Source: a virus
Length of the DNA: 20,132 nucleotides
IMG/VR virus record: IMGVR_UViG_3300025674_000517
Location: 1-20,132 of that record
Reading direction: 5' to 3' (one strand)
Part shown: one piece after another, positions 1 through 5,730 of the stretch
Layout of the letters: every line of letters begins with the position of its first letter
How positions within the stretch are numbered: position 1 is the first letter of the stretch
Notes under the pieces: model-generated
Databases searched by the model: none
What the model saw: only the letters and a program-made list of their open reading frames with translations
What the model was told of the DNA's origin: nothing
Position numbers and translations under genes: made by a program

Positions 1-87
1 ACGGTCCACCATCTTGATGATGCCGTATTCGAACTCTCCCCCTACAGGTCCTGCCAGCATGGTGCTGGCGATAGTAGTAAGTAACAT
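1..87 (-). CDS. Hypothetical protein, N-terminal part only (runs off the left edge)
   Basis: The frame opens with ATG at base 87, just after the reductase stop codon, and stays open to the edge of the window (29 codons). An AGG-containing ribosome site lies about nine bases upstream, overlapping the end of the reductase gene. The visible start is MLLTTIASTMLAGPVGGEFE, mildly hydrophobic for about 15 residues. That could be a weak signal or membrane segment, but it has no basic N-terminus. I do not recognise the protein. By position it belongs to the transcript carrying dUTPase and reductase and precedes whatever structural genes follow to the left. Confidence 0.55.
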   Translation of the reverse strand, partial: MLLTTIASTMLAGPVGGEFEYGIIKMVDR

Positions 88-91
88 AGTT

Positions 92-2032
92 TTAACCTTG
101 TGTTAGGTCCACGACCTCGCACACACCACCGGTGCATGCCATAGTCTGAGTACCCTTAGTCTGGTCGCTGCTCTCATAGTTAGACAAGAGCGACCAATCA
201 ATTTCACTAGGCAGGCGGGCAGCTAATTCTGCACACTCCTCAGCAGAACAATCCTGATATGGCGCCTGCTGATACGTATGGTCAGAGAAGGGCAAGAAAG
301 AGATGCCGCTAATCTTTCCAAGGTGATTCCATACCCAAGCTCCAACCTCCACCCACTCATGCTCCTTGACGGAGATGGTTACGGATGGCTTGTGCTCACA
401 CCAATACTCTTGGTAGGTGAGCCAGAGCTCCAGCTGCTCGAGAGCAGTCATGTCGTTACGGAATACAGAACCTTCTGGTGCAGTCATAGGGAATGAGAAG
501 ACAGTCACATTGTCTGGCTTCATCACACAGGGTTCGTGAGGGAATCCCTGATCCTTCATGAACTCGCACAGCGGGTCCTTGTTATCAGCTCTCACAGTCC
601 GAATGTAGTTCGGGTTGTGACGAGCGTGGATACCTGATGCGGCATCCACTAATTGAGAGACAGTACCGCTAGGCTTGACGCAGGTGGTAGCAACGGATTG
701 CTCAACGCCCAGTTCGCTAGCGTGCTTTCTATTGGCTACGATTACTTCGTCACGCAGGCAGCTAAGTAGGTCTGGGAGACCGTCCTGTTTGCCGTTGGTA
801 ACTTCGCAGTCCATGATACCAGTCATGGATACACCAAGCAGTCTCTCATCCTCGCAGTTCCGCCTCCATGCGGAGCTGAGGTATCTGAAGTTGGTCAAGG
901 TCGATTGCCATGTTCCGAGGATGGAAGCAAGGCGGGCCTTACGCATCAACGATTTCTTAGTATCGTCTGCGCGTACAACCATTTCAGTGAGATTACAAAA
1001 TTCTGAGTCTCGAAGAATGATCTCCGAGCACGGGTTTGTTCCGAAGGCATAGTCTACATCGCGAATACGATCGACGTTAGGGTCACGGATCTCTCGGGCT
1101 GCGAGAGTCTTGGCGGCATCTCGGTTGAAGATACCACGCTCACCTGACTTCGAGTTGTACAGCGACAACCATTCCTCCATGAACTGACCGACAGGAACAT
1201 CGCCCTCATACACAGCACTGTTGTTAGCCAGTGCTCGATGCGGAGCGGTGATCCACCATTGTCCATCCTTAGCATGACGCATACGGTCATCGTCCAAGGT
1301 AGACAGGGAGATCAGTGCCGAGCGGCGAACGCCACCCACCACCACGATCTCAGCGATCTTACATACAAGGTCGTGGCACTCGATAGACGAGAGCTTACGA
1401 CCAGCTGCCTCTTGGAACGTGGTCACGGTAAACTTGAACAAGTCTTCCAGTGGCTTCGGTCCTGAGGCTCGCCCTCCGAAGGTCTTTAGTCGTGCGCCTT
1501 CTGGACGCACACGGGAAGTATCCCACTTGGGGGTCTGTCCCTGAAGCAGCAGAGCTACGAGTTCCTTGTAGGCTTTCGCCCACCCGATCTTACTGTCGGC
1601 CACCATGATGGTGGTGTCAGTTTCGTAGAACTCTTCAGCGATGACTGGCATCTGCTTAACTTCGTCAGCCTCGCAGCTGAAGCCTACACCGGTGCCACAC
1701 ATGAGAACATAGAGGATCTCATCGAAGGCACGCAGTCGGTTCACGCTTACGAAGGCACAGTTGTAGCCAGCCACGTTGTCCCTATGAAGGGCAGGGCCAG
1801 CAGTCATGAGAGCACGCATCGATGGCATGATCTCTTGATTGAGTACCGCAGTCTCGAGCTCGGCTCGAAGGTCTGCAGGCACAGTGTAGTCACAGTTCTC
1901 CTTGAGGTGTTCCTCAAAGAAGTTAAAGTAACGAGCCACGGTCTCCTCCCAAGACTCTCGACGTTGTTCGTCTTCGAGCCATCGGGAGTACCGCGACAAG
2001 TGAATGAATTGTTGATATTGCGTGGGCAGCAT
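92..2032 (-). CDS. nrdJ: Adenosylcobalamin-dependent (class II) ribonucleotide reductase
   Basis: Reduces ribonucleotides to deoxyribonucleotides with coenzyme B12, supplying dNTPs for phage replication. The 646-residue protein shows the monomeric class II layout: Cys92 (YNCAFV) and Cys346 (EFCNLTE) as the active-site redox pair, NPCSEI at 333-338 with Cys335 as the expected thiyl-radical cysteine, and TTCVKPSGTVSQ further on. The 11-residue spacing between Cys335 and Cys346 matches what I recall for the Lactobacillus leichmannii enzyme. The C-terminal CTGGVC (Cys633, Cys638) is the usual shuttle pair that re-reduces the active site. It is somewhat shorter than bacterial relatives (roughly 740 residues), as in phage versions. 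Its start overlaps the dUTPase stop (TAATG), implying coupled translation. Class II enzymes need neither oxygen nor a second subunit, but the host must supply B12. Confidence 0.95.
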   Translation of the reverse strand: MLPTQYQQFIHLSRYSRWLEDEQRRESWEETVARYFNFFEEHLKENCDYTVPADLRAELETAVLNQEIMPSMRALMTAGPALHRDNVAGYNCAFVSVNRLRAFDEILYVLMCGTGVGFSCEADEVKQMPVIAEEFYETDTTIMVADSKIGWAKAYKELVALLLQGQTPKWDTSRVRPEGARLKTFGGRASGPKPLEDLFKFTVTTFQEAAGRKLSSIECHDLVCKIAEIVVVGGVRRSALISLSTLDDDRMRHAKDGQWWITAPHRALANNSAVYEGDVPVGQFMEEWLSLYNSKSGERGIFNRDAAKTLAAREIRDPNVDRIRDVDYAFGTNPCSEIILRDSEFCNLTEMVVRADDTKKSLMRKARLASILGTWQSTLTNFRYLSSAWRRNCEDERLLGVSMTGIMDCEVTNGKQDGLPDLLSCLRDEVIVANRKHASELGVEQSVATTCVKPSGTVSQLVDAASGIHARHNPNYIRTVRADNKDPLCEFMKDQGFPHEPCVMKPDNVTVFSFPMTAPEGSVFRNDMTALEQLELWLTYQEYWCEHKPSVTISVKEHEWVEVGAWVWNHLGKISGISFLPFSDHTYQQAPYQDCSAEECAELAARLPSEIDWSLLSNYESSDQTKGTQTMACTGGVCEVVDLTQG

Positions 2033-2466
2033 TAGACTCTACCTGTAGATCCGTAGCCACCAGTTCCGCGTTCGGTCTCCCACATCTCACCTAGCTCCAC
2101 CTCCTGAATAAACATTCTAGGTTGTGGCAGCACGACGAGCTGCACGATCCGCTCACCACGATCGATGTCGATGGGTTCGTCGGATGTGCTTTCGAGAGTG
2201 ACCATCACCTCGCCACGGTAGTCAGAGTCGATGACTCCGATTTGGTTGGCGAGCTTCAGGCCTTTGACTCCCATGGACGAGCGTAGGCACAGTAGGCCTA
2301 CGTGGTCGTCTGGGATTTCAACATGGATACCTGTTCCTACACAGATTGATTCGCCTCGCTCGATACGAGTGAAGCGGTCGCAGCGTAGGTCAAGACCACC
2401 TGCTCCATCCGTAGCACAGATGGGTCGCAGGTCAGGGGCTTGACAAAAGTAACTCAGGGTCTCCAT
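2032..2466 (-). CDS. dut: dUTPase (deoxyuridine 5'-triphosphate nucleotidohydrolase)
   Basis: Hydrolyses dUTP to dUMP and pyrophosphate, keeping uracil out of phage DNA and providing the thymidylate precursor. The 144-residue length is standard for the trimeric family. All five motifs can be read: AGGLDLRC (motif 1), RSSMGVKG (2), NQIGVIDSDYRGEV (3), RGERIVQLVV (4) and the C-terminal glycine-rich RGTGGYGSTGR (5), whose arginine and aromatic residue close over the substrate. AAGGAG lies about six bases before the ATG. The stop overlaps the reductase start, so the two nucleotide enzymes form a pair on the transcript from the promoter near base 3740. Confidence 0.96.
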   Translation of the reverse strand: METLSYFCQAPDLRPICATDGAGGLDLRCDRFTRIERGESICVGTGIHVEIPDDHVGLLCLRSSMGVKGLKLANQIGVIDSDYRGEVMVTLESTSDEPIDIDRGERIVQLVVLPQPRMFIQEVELGEMWETERGTGGYGSTGRV

Positions 2467-2487
2467 CTTAGTCTCCTTGGTCAGGGA

Positions 2488-2628
2488 TCAGATGGCACGA
2501 CGAATGCGGTCTTGCAATGAACGCAGACCACCACGAGCTTTGGAAGAGCTCCAGTCGATAGCAGCGATAGGAAGTTCGACCACTCCGAGAAGGAACAGTT
2601 CGACACGACGCAAGAATTTAATAAGCAT
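2488..2628 (-). CDS. Small basic amphipathic protein (46 aa)
   Basis: The ATG at 2628 is preceded by GAGG eight bases upstream, four bases after the previous stop, and the frame runs 46 codons to TGA. The protein starts MLIKFLRRVELFLLGVVELP, a basic hydrophobic stretch that could lie in or on the inner membrane, and ends in an arginine-rich helix (SLQDRIRRAI). I do not recognise a family. It sits between the lipoprotein/membrane pair and dUTPase, so a lysis or membrane role is conceivable but unproved. The tight spacing, ribosome site and otherwise empty stretch support a real gene. Confidence 0.7.
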   Translation of the reverse strand: MLIKFLRRVELFLLGVVELPIAAIDWSSSKARGGLRSLQDRIRRAI

Positions 2629-2631
2629 TAG

Positions 2632-2838
2632 TTAGTCCTCTTTCATAAGGAACCAGAAGAGCACTCCTGCTCCAAGGATCCACCATGCAGGTGAGATCTC
2701 TGGAAGCATAGGCTCAATAGGTTCCCCTACAGTTTTAGTTTCGTATTTATTTTCGGGCTGAGGTTCGGGAGCCTCGCCCACACTTGTAATTTTCATAGCC
2801 TGACATCCAGTCAGGAGCAACAGGGGTAGCCACTTCAT
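2632..2838 (-). CDS. Small lipoprotein with C-terminal membrane segment; candidate unimolecular spanin
   Basis: The 68-residue protein begins MKWLPLLLLTGCQA: a short signal ending in a lipobox (LTGC) with Cys12 as the lipidation site. Residues 13-48 are polar and rich in Pro and Glu. Residues about 49-65 (PAWWILGAGVLFWFLMK) form a hydrophobic segment followed by a charged end. An outer-membrane lipid anchor plus a C-terminal inner-membrane segment is the plan of unimolecular spanins such as T1 gp11, which join the two membranes during lysis. The linker here is much shorter than in T1. The start overlaps the stop of the holin-like gene (ATGA) and has no strong ribosome site, suggesting coupled translation. 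An inner-membrane lipoprotein of other function is the alternative. Confidence 0.75.
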   Translation of the reverse strand: MKWLPLLLLTGCQAMKITSVGEAPEPQPENKYETKTVGEPIEPMLPEISPAWWILGAGVLFWFLMKED

Positions 2839-3269
2839 CGGGCTTTTGCACTTGCCGTGCCGAAGTAGAATCCGACGATGGCCAAGAGCACCTGTCTAAG
2901 CTCTGGGATCAGAAGCACACCGTTGATCTCGGTAAAGATCTTCTTCGGCGCTTCTGAGATCAGACCCCAGAGCACATCCTTTCCTCCTGTCTCGCCTTCA
3001 ACCACAACTGGGAGTCCCCACAATGGGGCCAGCAGTGGGATGAAGACGACAGCAAAGAGGATTGCTAAGACGATGACTCTGCGAACAAACCTACCAGCAT
3101 TAACACTGACTCGTGCGGCAGCGGCATCGTAGGTTGCGACCTGTTGTTTATCGCGTTCGAGAGCTGCCATCATCATGTCAGAGTTTTGCTGACTGCGAAT
3201 GGCAATCAGCTTCATGACGAATCCAGCTACAGATCCGCCTAGGGTGGTAAGTAGTTCAGCAGTGAACAT
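2835..3269 (-). CDS. Membrane protein, possible holin
   Basis: The 144-residue protein has a mildly hydrophobic N-terminal stretch (residues about 5-25), a charged helical region rich in Gln, Ala and Met (26-62), a clear transmembrane segment at about 65-88 (IVLAILFAVVFIPLLAPLWG) and a final hydrophobic segment at about 120-138 (VLLAIVGFYFGTASA). No catalytic motif is visible. Size, two to three membrane segments and the adjoining lipoprotein suggest a holin or another inner-membrane lysis or virion protein. The call rests on topology and context only. GAGGAGG lies four bases upstream of the ATG, and the start overlaps the stop of the preceding gene (TGATG). Confidence 0.75.
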   Translation of the reverse strand: MFTAELLTTLGGSVAGFVMKLIAIRSQQNSDMMMAALERDKQQVATYDAAAARVSVNAGRFVRRVIVLAILFAVVFIPLLAPLWGLPVVVEGETGGKDVLWGLISEAPKKIFTEINGVLLIPELRQVLLAIVGFYFGTASAKAR

Positions 3270-3592
3270 CAGTCCTCCTCAATGGGCAGTGTCTCCGTTG
3301 GTTCCGCATCAGCAGCAGCCATGGCCTCCGCCGAATCGACGAAGAGTTTAGCGACAGCTTGAATCTGGACAGCCATAGAGACCAAGACTGCTCGGTCGCC
3401 GGGAAGGGCAAACTGGATTGCAGTCTGGCAGTTCTCAGTGGCGGCATTCAGATACCGGACCAACTCAGAGAGCGGGTTAGGGGTGAAGGTTTCGGACTGG
3501 GCCTCGAAAGAGTTGGACTCTCCGACTTCAGTAGTGCTGGTGACTTCGCCTTCAATAGGTTCTTGTGAGATGTTAATGTCTGGTGTGCTCAT
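3269..3592 (-). CDS. Hypothetical protein, first gene after the second phage promoter
   Basis: I chose the ATG at 3592 because AAGGAG stands five bases before it. A longer in-frame version could only use a TTG at 3673 with no ribosome site. The 107-residue product has a low-complexity, Ser/Thr/Glu-rich N-terminal half (MSTPDINISQEPIEGEV onward) and a C-terminal half with two probable helices (PLSELVRYLNAATENCQTAI; VSMAVQIQAVAKLFVDSAEA) ending in an acidic tail. I do not recognise a family. It is the first gene of the promoter-proximal unit that continues into the membrane, lipoprotein, dUTPase and reductase genes. Confidence 0.7.
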   Translation of the reverse strand: MSTPDINISQEPIEGEVTSTTEVGESNSFEAQSETFTPNPLSELVRYLNAATENCQTAIQFALPGDRAVLVSMAVQIQAVAKLFVDSAEAMAAADAEPTETLPIEED

Positions 3593-3631
3593 GGTTTCTC
3601 CTTGGTTAAGCACTAGTTCTCCTTCGAAACT

Positions 3632-3668
3632 CCCGGCTAAGGCACCACTTAGGATGCCTATAGCCGGG
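3632..3668 (-). promoter_or_regulatory. Strong RNA hairpin in the leader, possible RNase III processing site
   Basis: Read on the minus strand, CCCGGCTA and TAGCCGGG form a perfect 8-bp outer stem. Inside it, GGCAT pairs with GTGCC (one G-U), leaving an 8-base loop and a small internal loop. It lies about 40 bases before the first gene after the promoter. No T tract follows on either strand, so a factor-independent terminator is unlikely. T7 mRNAs are cut by host RNase III at hairpins in such positions, and that role is my inference. Confidence 0.55.
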
Positions 3669-3703
3669 GCCAAGGAGATGATAATTAGGGTGAGAAAACT
3701 CTT

Positions 3704-3719
3704 GACAACCTAGGTTGTC
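3704..3719. repeat. 16-base perfect palindrome in the leader
   Basis: GACAACCTAGGTTGTC is its own reverse complement. It begins just downstream of the minus-strand promoter at 3731-3756. As DNA it could bind a dimeric protein. As RNA it could form a 6-bp stem with a CUAG loop at the 5' end of the transcript. The leader after the other phage promoter also contains TTGTCCTA, a partial match to one half. Confidence 0.6.
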
Positions 3720-3730
3720 TATGTAATTTC

Positions 3731-3756
3731 CTCTTATGGTGTACGCTCAAGGGCAC
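3731..3756 (-). promoter_or_regulatory. Phage RNA polymerase promoter (second copy)
   Basis: The minus strand reads GCCCTTGAGCGTACACCATA followed by AGAG. It matches the element at 15816-15841 at 22 of 26 positions, although both lie between unrelated genes. The core ACACCATAAGAG resembles the initiation region of T7/SP6-type promoters (CACTATAG in both), so transcription probably starts at or near AGAG. Both copies are followed by TACATA. It sits after the exonuclease stop and would drive the genes from 3592 leftwards, probably as the middle/late promoter. Confidence 0.75.
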
Positions 3757-3762
3757 GTCGTA

Positions 3763-4521
3763 TTACGATACATCCCAAGGCGTTTTGTAACTAATCTCGC
3801 CAGTTTCTTTATCGTATTCATCAGGTCTGAGCAGGTGGATACACCTGTATTGACGCATCAGATAGTCGTCTGGGTCGGTAATTTTTACCTCATTTATGAC
3901 CCGATCCCGCTTCTCAACATACCGTTTTCCGGGGTTGTTGAAGGCGTCTCGGTTCTCCTGAAGAACGCCCAGCCATGGGATGCTGGCGTTCTTCTTGGCC
4001 CATGCCTCACCTCGACCGAGGATACCGAAGATGTTATCGGTGCTATCCCCAGCGATGATCTGTACCCGCTCGAAGGCAGCTGCCTCCTCCTCGGATACCT
4101 TGACTGGGTTATCCTCTTTACGGGGGTTCCAGTGCCAGCCGGGCACGGTGCGCATGTCCTTATCGATGGCCACGCCACACCAGCCTTCACAGATGAGCAT
4201 GCTGATCAGGTCGTCGGCCTCGAGTCGTGGCCTGTCGAGGACCATCTCGGACCTTTCCCGAAGCATATCCATCGCGTCCTTAAGGAACTCTGGCTTCGGC
4301 TTACCGTCTCGGTTCGCTTTATAGAGGGGCCAGAAATCGCGACGGAAATTATCGCTACGACTGCAAGAAAAGGCAACAGCACAAGTGCTAAAACGACTTG
4401 CAATATTGCTATAATCATACTGAATGCGATCCTCAAGCCAATCAAAACCTTCATTATCGGCATAGCATGCTGCGGTATAGGCCAACCAGTCACCGTCAAT
4501 GACAGCTTTAGTCGGTTTCAT
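3763..4521 (-). CDS. 5'-3' exonuclease (T7 gp6-like, FEN/PIN family)
   Basis: Removes RNA primers and degrades host DNA from 5' ends in T7-like phages. The 252-residue protein carries the acidic metal-binding motifs in family order: VIDGDWLAYTAAC near the N-terminus, the helical-arch basic stretch WPLYKANRDGKPKPEFLKDA, LEADDLISML, AIDKDMRTVPGWHWNP, and IIAGDSTDNIFGILGRGEAWAKK, which combines the last catalytic aspartates with the helix-hairpin-helix-like turn. Length is close to the usual range. The ATG lies inside the end of the kinase-like gene (14-base overlap), and GAGGAGG is correctly spaced six bases before it. It is the last gene before the second phage promoter, matching gene 6 at the end of the T7 replication block. 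Confidence 0.93.
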   Translation of the reverse strand: MKPTKAVIDGDWLAYTAACYADNEGFDWLEDRIQYDYSNIASRFSTCAVAFSCSRSDNFRRDFWPLYKANRDGKPKPEFLKDAMDMLRERSEMVLDRPRLEADDLISMLICEGWCGVAIDKDMRTVPGWHWNPRKEDNPVKVSEEEAAAFERVQIIAGDSTDNIFGILGRGEAWAKKNASIPWLGVLQENRDAFNNPGKRYVEKRDRVINEVKITDPDDYLMRQYRCIHLLRPDEYDKETGEISYKTPWDVS

Positions 4522-5392
4522 TCACATCCTCCTCGTCTTCGTCCTCGTCGAGGAACTCTTCAAGGATGCTACCGGGTCCGGGCTCTACATCATCTGCAGC
4601 AGTGGAATCTTCCATGATGTATCCGTCCAAGTCTCCGCCTTCTTCAATGTCGAGATCTTCGATAAGTTGATTAATAAAGTCCATGAGTTGTTCCTTTTCT
4701 TCTTCTGAGATATTGTTGATGTCCGCGATTTCTCTTGCGGCTGACGTTAGTTGTTCTCTATTGGTCATCAGTCCAAAGCTTACTCCAAGCAGGACCTCTA
4801 AGTCCTCAGGCGTGCCTGAGTTGTCGAGCCAGAATACATCCAGCTCTTCGTTTCTTTTGCCCCAAGGCATGACAGTCTGGAAGAAAGCCTCGAACCTCTT
4901 GCCCTTACCTTTGGTACGGTCAATAGCCTTGGCCATCTTTTCTGACTCGTGTCGTCGCCACCTTGCGTGTGGCGTAGGCAGGCGATCCCCAGCACAGATG
5001 TGTGCCATGGTGCCGCCCATTCTGAGGATGGCATCGATCTCATTCTGGTAGCGAACGTCGTCGATAATGACGACTTGTTCCCAGAACTTGTGGCCTTCTT
5101 CCAGCTTCTTGTCTTCCTTGTCTCGGATCTCTTTGATCTCTTGCAAGGTTAGCTTGACCCAGTGGTCTGGATCTTCAGCTCGTCGAGCAGCACCTTCAGT
5201 CTGACAGAACTCTCTGTACTCCTTGGGGTGTGTCTCCTTGGGGAACCCTGCCTCTGCTGAAGCCCGCTTCAGGGCACCAGCGAACGAGACACGGTGTGGT
5301 GTAGCGCCAGCCTCGAAGGCTAGCTTGCACAGGTACTCAGCAGCGTGTGATTTGCCGCAGCGTGCCTGTCCAGTAAGTCCGATGATCTCCAT
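4508..5392 (-). CDS. Deoxynucleoside monophosphate kinase-like protein with acidic C-terminal extension
   Basis: I start it at ATG 5392, where the protein opens MEIIGLTGQARCGKSHAAEY: a first beta strand and Walker A loop (G8 to S15). An in-frame start 25 codons upstream lies inside the preceding gene and would add an unrelated stretch. VVIIDDVRYQNEIDAI with a following arginine-rich lid (HARWRRHESEK) fits P-loop dNMP kinases, which phosphorylate dNMPs for the dNTP pool. The kinase-like part ends near residue 205. Residues 208-294 add a predicted helix pair (NREQLTSAAREIADIN; SEEEKEQLMDFINQ) and a tail dominated by Asp and Glu, which I cannot assign. The start overlaps the DUF4406 stop (TAATG). 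Confidence 0.8.
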   Translation of the reverse strand: MEIIGLTGQARCGKSHAAEYLCKLAFEAGATPHRVSFAGALKRASAEAGFPKETHPKEYREFCQTEGAARRAEDPDHWVKLTLQEIKEIRDKEDKKLEEGHKFWEQVVIIDDVRYQNEIDAILRMGGTMAHICAGDRLPTPHARWRRHESEKMAKAIDRTKGKGKRFEAFFQTVMPWGKRNEELDVFWLDNSGTPEDLEVLLGVSFGLMTNREQLTSAAREIADINNISEEEKEQLMDFINQLIEDLDIEEGGDLDGYIMEDSTAADDVEPGPGSILEEFLDEDEDEEDVNETD

Positions 5393-5730
5393 TATTCCTT
5401 CTCCTCTGGGAGAGGGAGTTCGTAGTAGATCTCCAGACCCTTGTTCTTGGCATGAGCCCATTCCCAATTGGCTCCCTTGCTCTCTTCCCAGCCTTCTAAG
5501 AAGTAGATGGCATCTGCTTGGTCGAGTGCATACAGATCACGGCGTGCAGCACGCATGTAATCCAGCGGGGTATAGTCTAGATTAGGGTCAATACCTGCTT
5601 CGAGATCCATCTCTGCTGGGTTCAGTACGTCCCAGCCGATGGCTCGAAGCTGTGCTGCCTTGACATTGAAGGCAGGAAAGTTAAAATTTTTTAGGCCAGA
5701 CATAGGTCCGGCAATGTATATCTTTTTCAT
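5392..5730 (-). CDS. DUF4406 / nucleoside 2-deoxyribosyltransferase-like protein
   Basis: The protein starts MKKIYIAGPMSGLKNFNFPA, the characteristic opening of DUF4406 proteins, small Rossmann-like proteins related to nucleoside 2-deoxyribosyltransferases. Further family features are the conserved region NPAEMD and DLYALDQADAIYFLEGWEES, followed by GANWEWAHAKNKGLEI. With 112 residues it matches the family. ATG 5730 overlaps the polymerase stop (TAATG). An in-frame ATG nine bases upstream, within the polymerase gene, is also possible; GGAG lies three bases before that one and twelve before the chosen one, so the start is not settled. Its position between DNA polymerase and a dNMP-kinase-like gene suggests a role in nucleotide metabolism. 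The exact reaction is unknown. Confidence 0.85.
   Translation of the reverse strand: MKKIYIAGPMSGLKNFNFPAFNVKAAQLRAIGWDVLNPAEMDLEAGIDPNLDYTPLDYMRAARRDLYALDQADAIYFLEGWEESKGANWEWAHAKNKGLEIYYELPLPEEKE

Noticed and set aside
3702-3707. TTGACA on the plus strand as a host sigma-70 -35 box
   Set aside because: It is part of the perfect palindrome, no good -10 box is found at 16-18 bases, and no plus-strand gene follows.
3593-3711. In-frame hydrophobic extension upstream of the 107-residue gene (ISLAPAIGILSGALAG)
   Set aside because: It resembles a membrane segment, but between the upstream TAG and ATG 3592 the only plausible start is a TTG without a ribosome site, and the stretch is explained by the hairpin and leader. 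Worth remembering only if relatives have an ATG there.
3757-3765. TAATACGAC on the minus strand, identical to the first nine bases of the T7 promoter
   Set aside because: The following bases do not match T7 (no CACTATAG at the right place), and TAA is the exonuclease stop codon. It is chance next to the real promoter-like element.
3736-4617. Long plus-strand open frame (293 codons)
   Set aside because: It lies opposite the exonuclease gene and part of the kinase-like gene, has no ribosome site and encodes no recognisable motif, whereas the minus strand encodes clear exonuclease motifs.
5393-5467. N-terminal extension of the dNMP-kinase-like protein
   Set aside because: It lies inside the DUF4406 gene, and the Walker A domain begins naturally at ATG 5392, which overlaps the preceding stop like other junctions here.
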